Assembly: GCF_903969135.1 (NCBI RefSeq)
Contig: NZ_LR824569.1
Span: 4,919,001-4,983,000, forward strand
Direction: 5' to 3'
DNA from: Chryseobacterium sp. JV274
GTDB lineage: Bacteria; Bacteroidota; Bacteroidia; Flavobacteriales; Weeksellaceae
Length of the DNA: 64,000 nt
The notes below the pieces were generated by a model. That model saw only the letters and a list, made by a program, of their open reading frames with translations, did not search any database and was not told the DNA's origin. Below, piece after piece: positions 52,315-61,382 of the stretch (positions are counted from its first letter, which is position 1; every line of letters starts with the position of its first letter). Made by a program: the position numbers and the translations under genes.

Positions 52315-52354
52315 GAAACGCCATGTAAAAATGATAACTTTTACATGGCGTTTC
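52315..52354. terminator. long hairpin, probable terminator
   Basis: GAAACGCCATGTAAAA (52315-52330) pairs perfectly over 16 bp with its reverse complement (52339-52354). It stands in the 340-nt gap between the cupin gene start (52135) and the acetyltransferase stop (52476), and most likely ends the latter's transcript on the minus strand. The rest of the gap shows no gene. Confidence 0.65.
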
Positions 52355-52475
52355 TTGCTTTTAAAGCTGAGTAGTATTCGATTAATTGATCGATGATTTT
52401 CGAGCAACGGACAGAAGAGGGATCAGGACAATAAACTTCTCCTCATTAAGATTTACTATTAAAAATAAAATATTC

Positions 52476-52952
52476 TTATCCGGGAATATATTTCATACTG
52501 ATTTCTTCAGAAAGAGTATTAGGTATTTCGTGAAACCCTATTTTCCGGTACAGATTGTAAGCCTTGTCATTTCCGGGAATAACCTCTAGAATGATTTCAA
52601 TGCCATTAAATTTTTGACAGGCCTCGGCAATAACGGCCTCAATCAGTCCCTGACCTATATTTTTTCCTTGAAACTCTCTTTTTACATACATCTGGTAAAT
52701 ACTTCCGGTGCTATCTTCATTTTTAACAAAAGTACAGATACCCACGAGTTCCTGCTGTGCAAAAGCTCCATATACAAATCTTTCCGGTGTTTGTTCTTCA
52801 ATATCGCTTTCTATCCGAAATTTTTCAATACTCAGGGCTTCCTGATAGGTTGCTCCAAAAGATTCAGGGAATTTTTCCAGACTTTCCAGGCGGATGGCCC
52901 GGTACATTTTACTTTCTCCGGAGATAAGTTTTCGATAGCTAATATTTATCAT
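52476..52952 (-). CDS. GNAT family N-acetyltransferase
   Basis: A 158-residue GNAT enzyme. The CoA-binding motif A is YQMYVKREFQGKNIGQGLIEAVIAEA (the Q/R-x-x-G-x-G/A region), with motif B in GNDKAYNLYRKIGFHE. The N-terminal strand and helix (ISYRKLISGESKMYRAIRLESLEKFPESFG) suggest the group related to ribosomal or amino-acid acetyltransferases. The inner ATG at 52952 begins a normal first strand; a longer frame reaches 52976. Substrate unknown. Confidence 0.86.
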   Translation of the reverse strand: MINISYRKLISGESKMYRAIRLESLEKFPESFGATYQEALSIEKFRIESDIEEQTPERFVYGAFAQQELVGICTFVKNEDSTGSIYQMYVKREFQGKNIGQGLIEAVIAEACQKFNGIEIILEVIPGNDKAYNLYRKIGFHEIPNTLSEEISMKYIPG

Positions 52953-53368
52953 AGTCAGTAGGGTAATCATTTCCATTAATATCCGGGTACAAGTATATAG
53001 ATTATTCTGAACTTCTTTTAGTATGCCCGGTTGAATTTCAACAATTGTATTAAAATTTTTAAACTAAACGATGTATTTGTAACAAATTTCACTTCAGTTA
53101 GTCTTATTATAAACAAAAGCAATCATTTTTTGAGCGGAAAAGTTTATAGAGCAGTCCGGAAAGCTTAAAAAATGTTTGTTTAAGGGGAAAATTTGGTACT
53201 TTATTTAAATGTTACATTTTTGCAAAATTAACAGCTTATTTCATAATAAGCATGATAAATTATGTATATTTATAACACTTATTGGGGAAAATAGTAAAAT
53301 AATAGTAGAAGTTTATCAACATATTTTAATGAAATATGTATAGGTAGATATAGGGAAAAGTGGTGCTG
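52953..53368. other. non-coding gap before the TPR regulator genes
   Basis: About 0.4 kb of very AT-rich sequence between divergent genes. No reading frame, hairpin or repeat stands out. It must hold the promoters of the acetyltransferase gene and of the first TPR gene, but no clean TAnnTTTG element is obvious. Confidence 0.5.
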
Positions 53369-54862
53369 ATGGAAAGAATTAATCTAATCATTCTTAAGAA
53401 TAAAAAAATACATTCAAAGGATATAAAAAAAATAATAGCCTGTACAATCTGTATAGGGTTATTTTTATGTATGCTTTCGTGCAGCCATGATTCTCAGGAT
53501 AAGGAAAGAGAAAATTTTGATACTTCTCTATTAAACCAGACTTCAGACCTTCAGTTGTCAGGGGAGTATGAAGCTTTTATCCGGCTGAATATAAAATATC
53601 TGAAAAAGGCTGCGAAAATGAAATATAAAGCCGGAAAAGGTCTTTGCTATCTGAATATGGCAGGGGTGAATGTCTCGGCAGGAAATTATGATAAAGCCCG
53701 CTTTTTTTTCAACAAAGCAGAGAAAGATCTGAAAAACTCTGAGAATAATTATCATAAAGCAGCATTCTATAATGACTATAGCCTGTATTATTCTCATCTT
53801 AAAATAAATGACAAGGCTATTGAATGTAATAATAAAGCATTTTATTTTTTAAAACAGGCTGCAAAAACTAGTCTTGCCCGAAAACTTCTTCCAAGACTGT
53901 ACGTGAACAAAGGAATTTACTATGCCTGGAAAGGGTGGTTCGGAACTTCTTTAAAATGTTTCACCAAAGCGAATGTACTGGAAAACTCGGCCTACAGCAA
54001 TTGTATGGTCGCCCAATATTATTTATTTGTTCATAAGCCAGATTCTGCAGGAATATATATTGAGGAGGCAGATGAGAAAATGCTAAGCCAAAAGACAACT
54101 GATGTAGAATCCCTATGGGTTTATTATACGATGGGATACTACTATAATGAAATAAATAACAGTGAGCAGGCTGAGAAAGCACTTAGAAAAGCTCTGGACA
54201 TCAATATTAAAACGAGACGTACTTATTCTTCACATATAAAAGAGGTTTATAAGGCACTGGCAGACCTGTATAAGAAAAAGAATGACGGCGGGAAAGCTTA
54301 TTTCTATCTGAAAAAATATATGGAAGAAGAAGGCAGATTTGATGCTGCAAGATTTACCGCGATGAATAAGGCGACCGAGGATTTTATTTCTGAAGTAAAG
54401 CAGGAGTCGGACTGGCATAAAAATGATCTTCCGTTATTTATTGCCCTTTCTATCGCTGTTTTTACCTTTTCAGGAGTATATGTACGGAAGATAATTAATA
54501 AGTTAAAGCTAAAGAAGAATTCCTTAAAAGAAGAAACGAATGAGTTGAAAAACAATGTGGAAACTAAGCAGTTGGAAGAAGTAACAGAACTTGCCAAACG
54601 GAATGATTCTTCTTTTTTATTAAAATTCAAAGAACTGTATCCTGATTTTATAAAAGCACTTTTGAAAATCAATCCTGATCTTGAAAATTCAGAACTGACT
54701 TTCTGTGCTATGTTGAAACTACGCTTTTCTTCCAAAGAAATAGCAGATTATACCTTTGTACAGCATAGATCCGTACAGCAGAAAAAATACAGAATCAGAA
54801 AAAGATTGAATATTCATGGAGAAACGGATATTTATGACTTTTTTGAAAACTTAACAGAATAA
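53369..54862 (+). CDS. membrane-tethered TPR protein with C-terminal DNA-binding domain (copy 1)
   Basis: A 497-residue protein with an unusual plan. An N-terminal hydrophobic segment with lipobox-like LSCS (Cys38) is followed by about 300 residues of tetratricopeptide-like repeats (for example GLCYLNMAGVNVSAGNYDKARFFFNKAEKDL). A single membrane helix (about 354-372, LPLFIALSIAVFTFSGVYV) and a coiled coil come next. The C-terminal helix-turn-helix (about 440-497) has ELTFCAMLKLRFSSKEIADYTFVQHRSVQQKKYRIRKRL, a LuxR/GerE-like arrangement. The sensor part would be outside and the DNA-binding part inside. The start is set at ATG 53369; GTG 53360 is in frame. A close paralogue follows at 55025. 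Confidence 0.75.
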   Translation: MERINLIILKNKKIHSKDIKKIIACTICIGLFLCMLSCSHDSQDKERENFDTSLLNQTSDLQLSGEYEAFIRLNIKYLKKAAKMKYKAGKGLCYLNMAGVNVSAGNYDKARFFFNKAEKDLKNSENNYHKAAFYNDYSLYYSHLKINDKAIECNNKAFYFLKQAAKTSLARKLLPRLYVNKGIYYAWKGWFGTSLKCFTKANVLENSAYSNCMVAQYYLFVHKPDSAGIYIEEADEKMLSQKTTDVESLWVYYTMGYYYNEINNSEQAEKALRKALDINIKTRRTYSSHIKEVYKALADLYKKKNDGGKAYFYLKKYMEEEGRFDAARFTAMNKATEDFISEVKQESDWHKNDLPLFIALSIAVFTFSGVYVRKIINKLKLKKNSLKEETNELKNNVETKQLEEVTELAKRNDSSFLLKFKELYPDFIKALLKINPDLENSELTFCAMLKLRFSSKEIADYTFVQHRSVQQKKYRIRKRLNIHGETDIYDFFENLTE

Positions 54863-55024
54863 AGAAATTCATCACAATAAAAGGTGTCTGATTCTGTTTT
54901 ATAAAAGATTTTATTGTTAATCTCAGTAGAAGCACCATTGGAGAAAAGAATAGAGTGCAATTTATTCTGAGAGATCATTTTTAATCATAATTTATACAGA
55001 AATTTAGCTTAAATAAAGAAACAT

Positions 55025-56449
55025 ATGACACGTATTTTTCTTGCTGTTTTACTTATTATTTTAGTTTCATGCCATTCTTATTCAAAAAAGGAGGCTGAAA
55101 AGAAATTTGATGTTTCTCTTCTGAAGCAGAATGAGAAATTCAGAGTGGCCGGAGAATATGACTCTCTGATCAATCTCAATAAAAGGTATTACAAACTGGC
55201 TGATAAAATAAATTATGCAGACGGAAAAGCGCTGTGCTACATCAATCTGGCAGAGCTTAATATTTCATTAGAAAATTTTCAGAAATCTCAGATTCTTTTC
55301 GATAACGCAAAAGAAATCCTGGATCATTCAGAAGATAATATACACAAAGCCAGATTTTATAATGTTTACGGCAGGTTCAATTTAGAACTCCGACGGGTTG
55401 ACAAAGCTTTTCAATATAATAATGAAGCGATGAGCCTGATCCAGAAAAGCGGTCAATCTGAACTTAAAAATGACCTTCTTTTCAGTATTTATTTCAGACA
55501 GGCCATTTATTTTATCCAAAAAAAGGATTATGAAAGAGCACTTGAATACTTTCACAGGGCAAAAAAAATGGATAATACAGGTCTTACCGATTGTGCAATA
55601 GGGGATTACGTTTATATGCATAAGAATAAAGATTCTGCATACAAATACGTTGCTACTGCTTATAATAAAGCTAATATAAGAGGGAAGGAAGACGGAATTG
55701 CCCTGTATGCCAATACTATTATGGGAGAATATTTTCTTACCAACAAACAGTATGATAAGGCAGAAGAAACTCTTAAGAAGGCTTTGAAAATCAATGAAAA
55801 GACCAAACGTATCTATGCCTACTATGGTAAATATATCTATAACGATCTCAGGATGTTGTATGAACGTACAGGAGATAAAGAAAAAGCATACCTTTATTTG
55901 AAAGCATATACAGAAGCTTATTATAAAACCAATACATCTTTAGCGGCCACGATCAATCAGGATATGGAATCTTTCATTACCGGAGCCCAACAGGATGCAG
56001 CCCATCATAAAAGTAAAATATACTGGATTTTCTTTTTATCATTGGTAGGTCTTTCTCTGCTGGGATTATATGCATGGAGAATTATCAGAGCCCTTGGAAA
56101 AAGAAAAGAAGTACTTACAATAGAAGCCGAAAATCTGAAAATCAGAATGAATGACAACAAGCAGGAAGAGATCATAGAACTTGGTAAGAAGAATGATCCC
56201 GAATTTCTGAATCGTTTTAAAGAAGTTTATTCTGAATTTATAGATCAGCTTTTAACAATTAATCCCGGCCTTGAAAGTTCTGAATTGATTTTTTGTGCGA
56301 TGCTGAAACTGCATTTTACATCCAAAGAAATTGCAAATTATACTTTGGTTCAGCACAGAAGTGTGCAGCAGAAAAAATACAGAATAAGAAAGAAACTGAA
56401 TATTCCTGGAGAAACAGATATTTATCATTTCTTTGATACCTTGAAATAA
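55025..56449 (+). CDS. membrane-tethered TPR protein with C-terminal DNA-binding domain (copy 2)
   Basis: A 474-residue paralogue of the preceding protein with the same order of parts: a signal peptide with clear lipobox (IILVSC, Cys16), TPR-like repeats (about 40-300), one membrane helix (about 331-353, IYWIFFLSLVGLSLLGLYAW), a coiled coil, and a C-terminal helix-turn-helix that includes HRSVQQKKYRIRKKLNIPGETDIYHFF. The HTH segment is almost identical to copy 1, while the TPR part has diverged, which fits two sensors of different ligands acting on similar DNA sites. The gap to copy 1 is 162 nt. Confidence 0.76.
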   Translation: MTRIFLAVLLIILVSCHSYSKKEAEKKFDVSLLKQNEKFRVAGEYDSLINLNKRYYKLADKINYADGKALCYINLAELNISLENFQKSQILFDNAKEILDHSEDNIHKARFYNVYGRFNLELRRVDKAFQYNNEAMSLIQKSGQSELKNDLLFSIYFRQAIYFIQKKDYERALEYFHRAKKMDNTGLTDCAIGDYVYMHKNKDSAYKYVATAYNKANIRGKEDGIALYANTIMGEYFLTNKQYDKAEETLKKALKINEKTKRIYAYYGKYIYNDLRMLYERTGDKEKAYLYLKAYTEAYYKTNTSLAATINQDMESFITGAQQDAAHHKSKIYWIFFLSLVGLSLLGLYAWRIIRALGKRKEVLTIEAENLKIRMNDNKQEEIIELGKKNDPEFLNRFKEVYSEFIDQLLTINPGLESSELIFCAMLKLHFTSKEIANYTLVQHRSVQQKKYRIRKKLNIPGETDIYHFFDTLK

Positions 56450-56460
56450 TTTCAAAAAAA

Positions 56461-56487
56461 ACTGTCTGATTTATCATGTCAGACAGT
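56461..56487 (-). terminator. hairpin with T run on the minus strand
   Basis: ACTGTCTGA (56461-56469) pairs with TCAGACAGT (56479-56487). The A run lies on its left, so on the minus strand it becomes an intrinsic terminator; on the plus strand no T run follows. This suggests a transcript arriving from the right on the minus strand. Confidence 0.55.
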
Positions 56488-56633
56488 ACTCGAAAATATT
56501 CTCTTTTCACCACTTGAATTTTTTTGTGGTTTCTCTGTTCAAATATGAAAATTTTTAATGAAAACAAGAAAAAAAGCTATACTACATGAATACTACATCA
56601 CATATTTGTATTTTTAAATAACTGATAGTTAAG

Positions 56634-56888
56634 TTATTGTATTTTATGTTGGATTTGTGGATTTATTTTAGAAAAAAGGACCAGCAACTTTAAAGCAGTT
56701 CGTTTTTTAGCCTGTATTTTAAAATAATAAACTCTTTGACAATGTTTTTTAGCCCTGATTTTCCATGTTTTTTTATCAGTATCTTGATAAGAACTCTCAA
56801 ATAATTTCACCTTTTCAAAATCTTTGTGGATTAAATAAATAATTAGAATTAAAGTGTAAATCCTTGAAATATAATTATTTATAATCAT
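56634..56888 (-). CDS. possible small basic protein, very uncertain
   Basis: An 84-codon frame from ATG 56888 (the frame extends to a TTG at 56948). It encodes a hydrophobic start (MIINNYISRIYTLILIIYLI) and a very basic end (IRAKKHCQRVYYFKIQAKKR). No family is known, and the AT-rich composition could give such a frame by chance. The only support is the minus-strand terminator at 56461-56487. The rest of the 644-nt gap (56450-57093) shows nothing else except the upstream region of the metalloprotease gene. Confidence 0.25.
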   Translation of the reverse strand: MIINNYISRIYTLILIIYLIHKDFEKVKLFESSYQDTDKKTWKIRAKKHCQRVYYFKIQAKKRTALKLLVLFSKINPQIQHKIQ

Positions 56889-57093
56889 GTTGTATCTGTG
56901 TAGTATCGTTTTTTTTTGTTTTTTATTCAGAAAATGTAAGTTTTGCAACGGGTTTAGTTGTGAATATCACATGATATGTTTTGTTTTATTGAATTTATGA
57001 TAATGATTATCAGTGTCTTTGAAGGCAGAAGCCGGATAATCCTTTCAATAAAAATCACAATATACTCCTCCAAAATAACTTTAATAGAGCTTT

Positions 57094-60093
57094 ATGAAAA
57101 AAAGAATTTTATTTGTTTGCGCATTAGCGTCTTGTTTTACAGTTTTCAATGCTCAGAGATGGGAATCTGTTTCTCAGAAATCTTTGCAGATAAGAGAAGG
57201 TGTAGAAGTGCAGCAGTCTTACAGAGTTGATCTGAAGTCCCTGAGAGAAATGCTGAAAAATGCTGAAGAAACGGGAAAGAATGCACGTCCTGTTATTATT
57301 TCTTTACCAACAGCAGAAGGAAAGATTGAAAAATTTGCTGTCTATAGCAATCCTGTAATGGATAAATCGCTTGTAGACGAATATCAGCTGGGATCCTATG
57401 TGGGAATTGGTGTGGATGATTCTTCTAAGTATTTAAGATTCAGTACATCCCCTACTGACATGCAGTCTATGATTATCAAAGATGGTGTATTCCAATTTAT
57501 AGAACCCATAAGTACGGATAAACAAACTTACGGTGTATTTTATAAATCAAAAGAAACAGGGGAGCATGGTTTTAAATGTGATACCGGGGAGTATGATTTT
57601 AAAAATATGAATAAGCTGGTAGAAAATGGTAAAAAAATGCTTTCCGGAGTGGGAATTACAAGCAGACCTACCAATACAAAATACAGAAATTTTAGAATGG
57701 CATTATCCGTTACCGGAGAATACAGCCAATATCAATTGACCGCAGCGGGAACTCCTGCCAACGCAACAGATGATGTGAAAAAAGGAGTTGTTTTGGCAGC
57801 AATGAACAATACCATGACCCGTATAAATGGTGTTTTTGAAAGAGATTTTGGTGCTCATTTAACAGTTCAGAACCTTCCACAGATTATATATCTTGATGCT
57901 GCATCTGATCCTTATACAGATAATTTAAATCTTCAGTTACAGCAGACCCTTACTTCTGCAGTAGGAAATGCCAACTACGATATTGGGCACGTTCTTCATC
58001 AAAATGCAGAAAGAAGTGGAAATGCCGGTGGAATTGGGATTGTCTGTACAGATCCTGCCAATAATACAGAAATTAAAAAAGGATCAGCTTATACCCAGGG
58101 ACCTGTACCTGCTGGTGAAGTTTTTGACTTTACCGCAGCACATGAAATGGGACACCAGCTGGGAGCTAATCATACATTTTCAAATACTTCTGTTACAGAT
58201 GCTCTTCAGGGAGCGAATGTAGAACCGGGAGGAGGAACAACAATCATGGGATATGCAGGGATTACCTATGATAATGTACAGGCAAACGCAGATGGATATT
58301 TTCATTACAAATCCATTGATCAGGTACTGACCAATTTAGAAAATAAATCTACATGTGGAGCATCTCAAAATATTATTAATAATACAGCTCCGGCAATTAA
58401 TCCATTGTCAGCGTATAACATTCCTAAAGGAACGGCTTATTATCTTGAAGCTTCTGCTGCAGATGCTGAAAATGATGCTGTAAACTATACTTGGGAGCAG
58501 AACGATACTACAGATGATTTTTCTACCATTTCAGGAGATAGCGGATGGGGGTATAATCCCAAAGGAGCCTTAACGAGATCAGTTCCTGGTACACCAAATG
58601 GAAGAAGATATTTTCCTAAGCTGGAGACTGTGATGAACGGAATACTTACAGATAAGCAGGGATGGGAAACTGTATCATATATTCCTCGAACATTGAATTA
58701 TGCTGTAACGGTAAGAGATCTGAACGCTCAGCGCCCAATGGTTTCAACCTCAACAACTACAGTAACAGTTGGGAATGATGGTCCATTCAAATTCAATGGG
58801 CTTACTGCATCTTCAGTGTTGTATAATGATGCTGTAGGCACAATTTATTGGGATGTTGCCAATACGAATGCTGCACCTTATAATACAGCGAGCGTAAAAA
58901 TAGATTATACTACAAATAATGGAGCCAGCTGGACGAACCTTGTTGCTGCAACTCCTAATACCGGAAGTTTTAGTGCACAAATGCCGGCTAATATAAATGG
59001 AGCTGTAAAATTAAGAATATCAGCTGTAGGAAACGTTTTTTACGCAGTATCTCCTGCCATTACTGTGGGCAGTGCACCTACATCTCCTACGTCAGCACCT
59101 ACAGGTCTTTCCACTATAGATACTGAGATTTTCAAAACAACAGCGAGGGTATCTTGGAACAGTGTTCCGGGAGCTACCTATTCTGTTAATTATAGAAAAG
59201 CAGGAACTGTAAACTGGTCCAATGCAGTGAGCCCGACAAATTCATTAGTATTAAATAACTTAGAAGACGAAACAAATTATGAAGTACAGGTTGCAGCTGT
59301 AGTGAACTCTGCTGTCGGGGCTTTTTCTAATAATTATACATTTAAAACAAAAGGTTTAAAGACAGGAGTTGATTACTGTATATTGAATTCAGGGTCACCT
59401 TACTTTGCCGGAATTGTATCTGTTAAAGTAGCGAATTTGGATTACTTTAATGGGGTTGCAAGATCATATATAGACTTAAGCGAGGATCCTTCTAAAATAG
59501 TGAATCTTGTTCAGGGGAGTTCTTATACACTAAAGCCTGCTGTTGTAAACTTACTTGCTGCTGCAAATGAAAATGTCTCTGTTTGGATTGATTATAACAG
59601 AAACGGAGTATTTGAAGCTACTGAGAGAGTAAGCAGTATATCAGGTGGTGCTCCGAAAGGGCTTGTAAATTTTGGAGATCATAACTTTACGGTTCCAGCC
59701 ACATCATATACAGGAGATAAATTATTAAGAATGAGAATTGTTGGTAAATATTCAACTGCAGCTCTTACTGATACTTGTGGTGAACTGGCAAGCAATGCGG
59801 GTGGTATTTTGGATCTTCCTGTTAAAATTACTGCTGGTGCTCTTGCTGTGAGAGAGGCTATAGACACAAAATCTTCAGAGGTATCTATTTATCCTAACCC
59901 TGCAGATACATTTGTAGAAGTGAAAAATCTTAAAGGTAAAGCAGATTACAAAATCTACAGTGCAGACGGAAGATTAGTTCAGGAAGGTAAAATTGAAGGT
60001 AAAATCAACGTTGCTTCTTTGGTAAAAGGAATGTATGTGATCACTATAAAAGATGAGAAGAATACTTACAATACTAAGTTAATCAAGAAATAA
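57094..60093 (+). CDS. T9SS-exported reprolysin-like zinc metalloprotease
   Basis: A 999-residue secreted protease. Order of parts: signal peptide (about 1-20, ending VFNAQ); a propeptide (about 21-195); a metzincin catalytic domain with zinc motif HEMGHQLGANH (His350, Glu351, His354, His360) and the later TIMGYAG Met-turn; a linker; a fibronectin type III domain (about 670-755, with TARVSWNSVPGATYSVNYRK); a GEVED-like domain (about 770-915, VWIDYNRNGVF); and a type A T9SS C-terminal sorting domain (about 925-999, VSIYPNPADTFVEVKN to the basic end). It is thus moved across the outer membrane by the type IX system. It lies downstream of the TPR regulator pair. Confidence 0.93.
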   Translation: MKKRILFVCALASCFTVFNAQRWESVSQKSLQIREGVEVQQSYRVDLKSLREMLKNAEETGKNARPVIISLPTAEGKIEKFAVYSNPVMDKSLVDEYQLGSYVGIGVDDSSKYLRFSTSPTDMQSMIIKDGVFQFIEPISTDKQTYGVFYKSKETGEHGFKCDTGEYDFKNMNKLVENGKKMLSGVGITSRPTNTKYRNFRMALSVTGEYSQYQLTAAGTPANATDDVKKGVVLAAMNNTMTRINGVFERDFGAHLTVQNLPQIIYLDAASDPYTDNLNLQLQQTLTSAVGNANYDIGHVLHQNAERSGNAGGIGIVCTDPANNTEIKKGSAYTQGPVPAGEVFDFTAAHEMGHQLGANHTFSNTSVTDALQGANVEPGGGTTIMGYAGITYDNVQANADGYFHYKSIDQVLTNLENKSTCGASQNIINNTAPAINPLSAYNIPKGTAYYLEASAADAENDAVNYTWEQNDTTDDFSTISGDSGWGYNPKGALTRSVPGTPNGRRYFPKLETVMNGILTDKQGWETVSYIPRTLNYAVTVRDLNAQRPMVSTSTTTVTVGNDGPFKFNGLTASSVLYNDAVGTIYWDVANTNAAPYNTASVKIDYTTNNGASWTNLVAATPNTGSFSAQMPANINGAVKLRISAVGNVFYAVSPAITVGSAPTSPTSAPTGLSTIDTEIFKTTARVSWNSVPGATYSVNYRKAGTVNWSNAVSPTNSLVLNNLEDETNYEVQVAAVVNSAVGAFSNNYTFKTKGLKTGVDYCILNSGSPYFAGIVSVKVANLDYFNGVARSYIDLSEDPSKIVNLVQGSSYTLKPAVVNLLAAANENVSVWIDYNRNGVFEATERVSSISGGAPKGLVNFGDHNFTVPATSYTGDKLLRMRIVGKYSTAALTDTCGELASNAGGILDLPVKITAGALAVREAIDTKSSEVSIYPNPADTFVEVKNLKGKADYKIYSADGRLVQEGKIEGKINVASLVKGMYVITIKDEKNTYNTKLIKK

Positions 60094-60155
60094 CACACAT
60101 GAATCTCTGCATCAGGATCTAAAAAAGCGGAGAGAAAAAAAGTTTATTTAACTGA

Positions 60156-60186
60156 AAAAGGCTGTCTCTGGTTGAGGCAGCCTTTT
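60156..60186. terminator. bidirectional terminator
   Basis: AAAAGGCTG (60156-60164) and CTC pair with GAG and CAGCCTTTT (60178-60186). It lies between the convergent protease and monooxygenase genes and has the sequence to act in both directions. Confidence 0.85.
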
Positions 60187-60188
60187 GT

Positions 60189-61355
60189 TTATAATGAAGT
60201 AAGATGACCATTAAAGAAATCCAGCATGGTTGTTAGTGACTTTTCAGAATGCATCCGTTCTCCGTTTTCAAGAGATTCCTGTGTGGCAATAGCCGCTCTT
60301 TTACGCATATGATGTTCATAGCCGGAAATTGCTTCCTGTAATGTGCTGTAGCTGTTATTTGTTAAATATTCGCTCAGTTCAAGGGCATCCAGCATGGCCA
60401 TATTAGCGCCTTCTCCTGCAAACGGAGGCATTACGTGGGCAGCGTCACCAATCAGTGTCAGATTGGGTTGTGCTTCCCAGGTTTGATCTGAAGGCATAGA
60501 GTAGATCAGGCGCGGAATAAACGGCGTTACAGCATTTTCAAACAACTCATCCCAGATAGGATTCCATCCGGAATATTCTGTTTTGAACCATTTTAGCATC
60601 TGTGCATGATCAGAATAATCAAGACCGCTGTCAGCAGGCCAGTTTTCATCAGCTTTAAAGCTTGCATAAAATCCCAGGTCTCCATTGCCTTTCTGACCTA
60701 ATAAGATATTTTTGGTATTTCCAAATGCCATTATTTTCCCACCTTTAATCATAGCATCAATCTGAGGTGCATTTTCTTTTGAAACATTGCCTTCCAGCAT
60801 GATGATTCCGGAATAAACAGGTTTAATATCAGTAAGATAAGGCCGTATTTTAGAATTGGCTCCATCACCGGCAATAACAAGATCTGCATATTCTGAAGTT
60901 CCGTTTTTGAAATGCAGAAGCCATCCTTCATTCTTACGCTCCATCGTGAGGAAATGACTGTCCCAGACTACGGTTTCAGGATGTAATGATTCTAAAAGCA
61001 TATTCCTTAAAGGCCCGCGGTCTATTTCAGGGCGGAAATTTTCTTCGCCAAAATCTTCTTCAGGTTTCGTCTCATGATCATTGAAAAATATTTGAGCCTG
61101 TTCATTCATGATCAGGGTTTTGTCTGCTCCCGGTCGGAAAGTCTTCTTAAATTCCTCCAGCAGCTCAGCTTTGCGTATGGCTGCCAGCCCAGAATCTTCA
61201 TGCATATCAAGAGGGGAACCCTGTACCCGTGCATTTTTATTGAAATCTCTTTCATATACTTTTACGTCTGCACCTTTCAACTGTAAAAGTCTTGCCAGTG
61301 TAAGTCCTGCGGGACCGCCGCCAACGATTGCTATTGATTTATTGTCTATCAGCAT
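60189..61355 (-). CDS. FAD-dependent monooxygenase, Tet(X)-like
   Basis: A 388-residue group A flavin monooxygenase. The GxGxxG dinucleotide motif is VGGGPAGLTLARLLQLKG, the DG motif is VIAGDGANSKIRPYL, and the GD motif is LIGDAAHVMPPFAGEGANMAMLDA. The N-terminus and the VYERD, LDMHEDSG and MPPFAGEG words are the ones found in Tet(X) tetracycline-inactivating enzymes, to which this protein is a distant relative. Tet(X) specificity residues cannot be verified without alignment, so tetracycline is not claimed as substrate. It is encoded 27 nt downstream of an AraC-type regulator on the same strand. Confidence 0.85.
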   Translation of the reverse strand: MLIDNKSIAIVGGGPAGLTLARLLQLKGADVKVYERDFNKNARVQGSPLDMHEDSGLAAIRKAELLEEFKKTFRPGADKTLIMNEQAQIFFNDHETKPEEDFGEENFRPEIDRGPLRNMLLESLHPETVVWDSHFLTMERKNEGWLLHFKNGTSEYADLVIAGDGANSKIRPYLTDIKPVYSGIIMLEGNVSKENAPQIDAMIKGGKIMAFGNTKNILLGQKGNGDLGFYASFKADENWPADSGLDYSDHAQMLKWFKTEYSGWNPIWDELFENAVTPFIPRLIYSMPSDQTWEAQPNLTLIGDAAHVMPPFAGEGANMAMLDALELSEYLTNNSYSTLQEAISGYEHHMRKRAAIATQESLENGERMHSEKSLTTMLDFFNGHLTSL

Positions 61356-61382
61356 TGTTAGTTTAAATTTTACAATGCAAAT

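Noticed and set aside
52386..52589. 67-codon plus-strand frame near the acetyltransferase
   Set aside because: Overlaps the acetyltransferase gene on the other strand and shows no domain or start signal.
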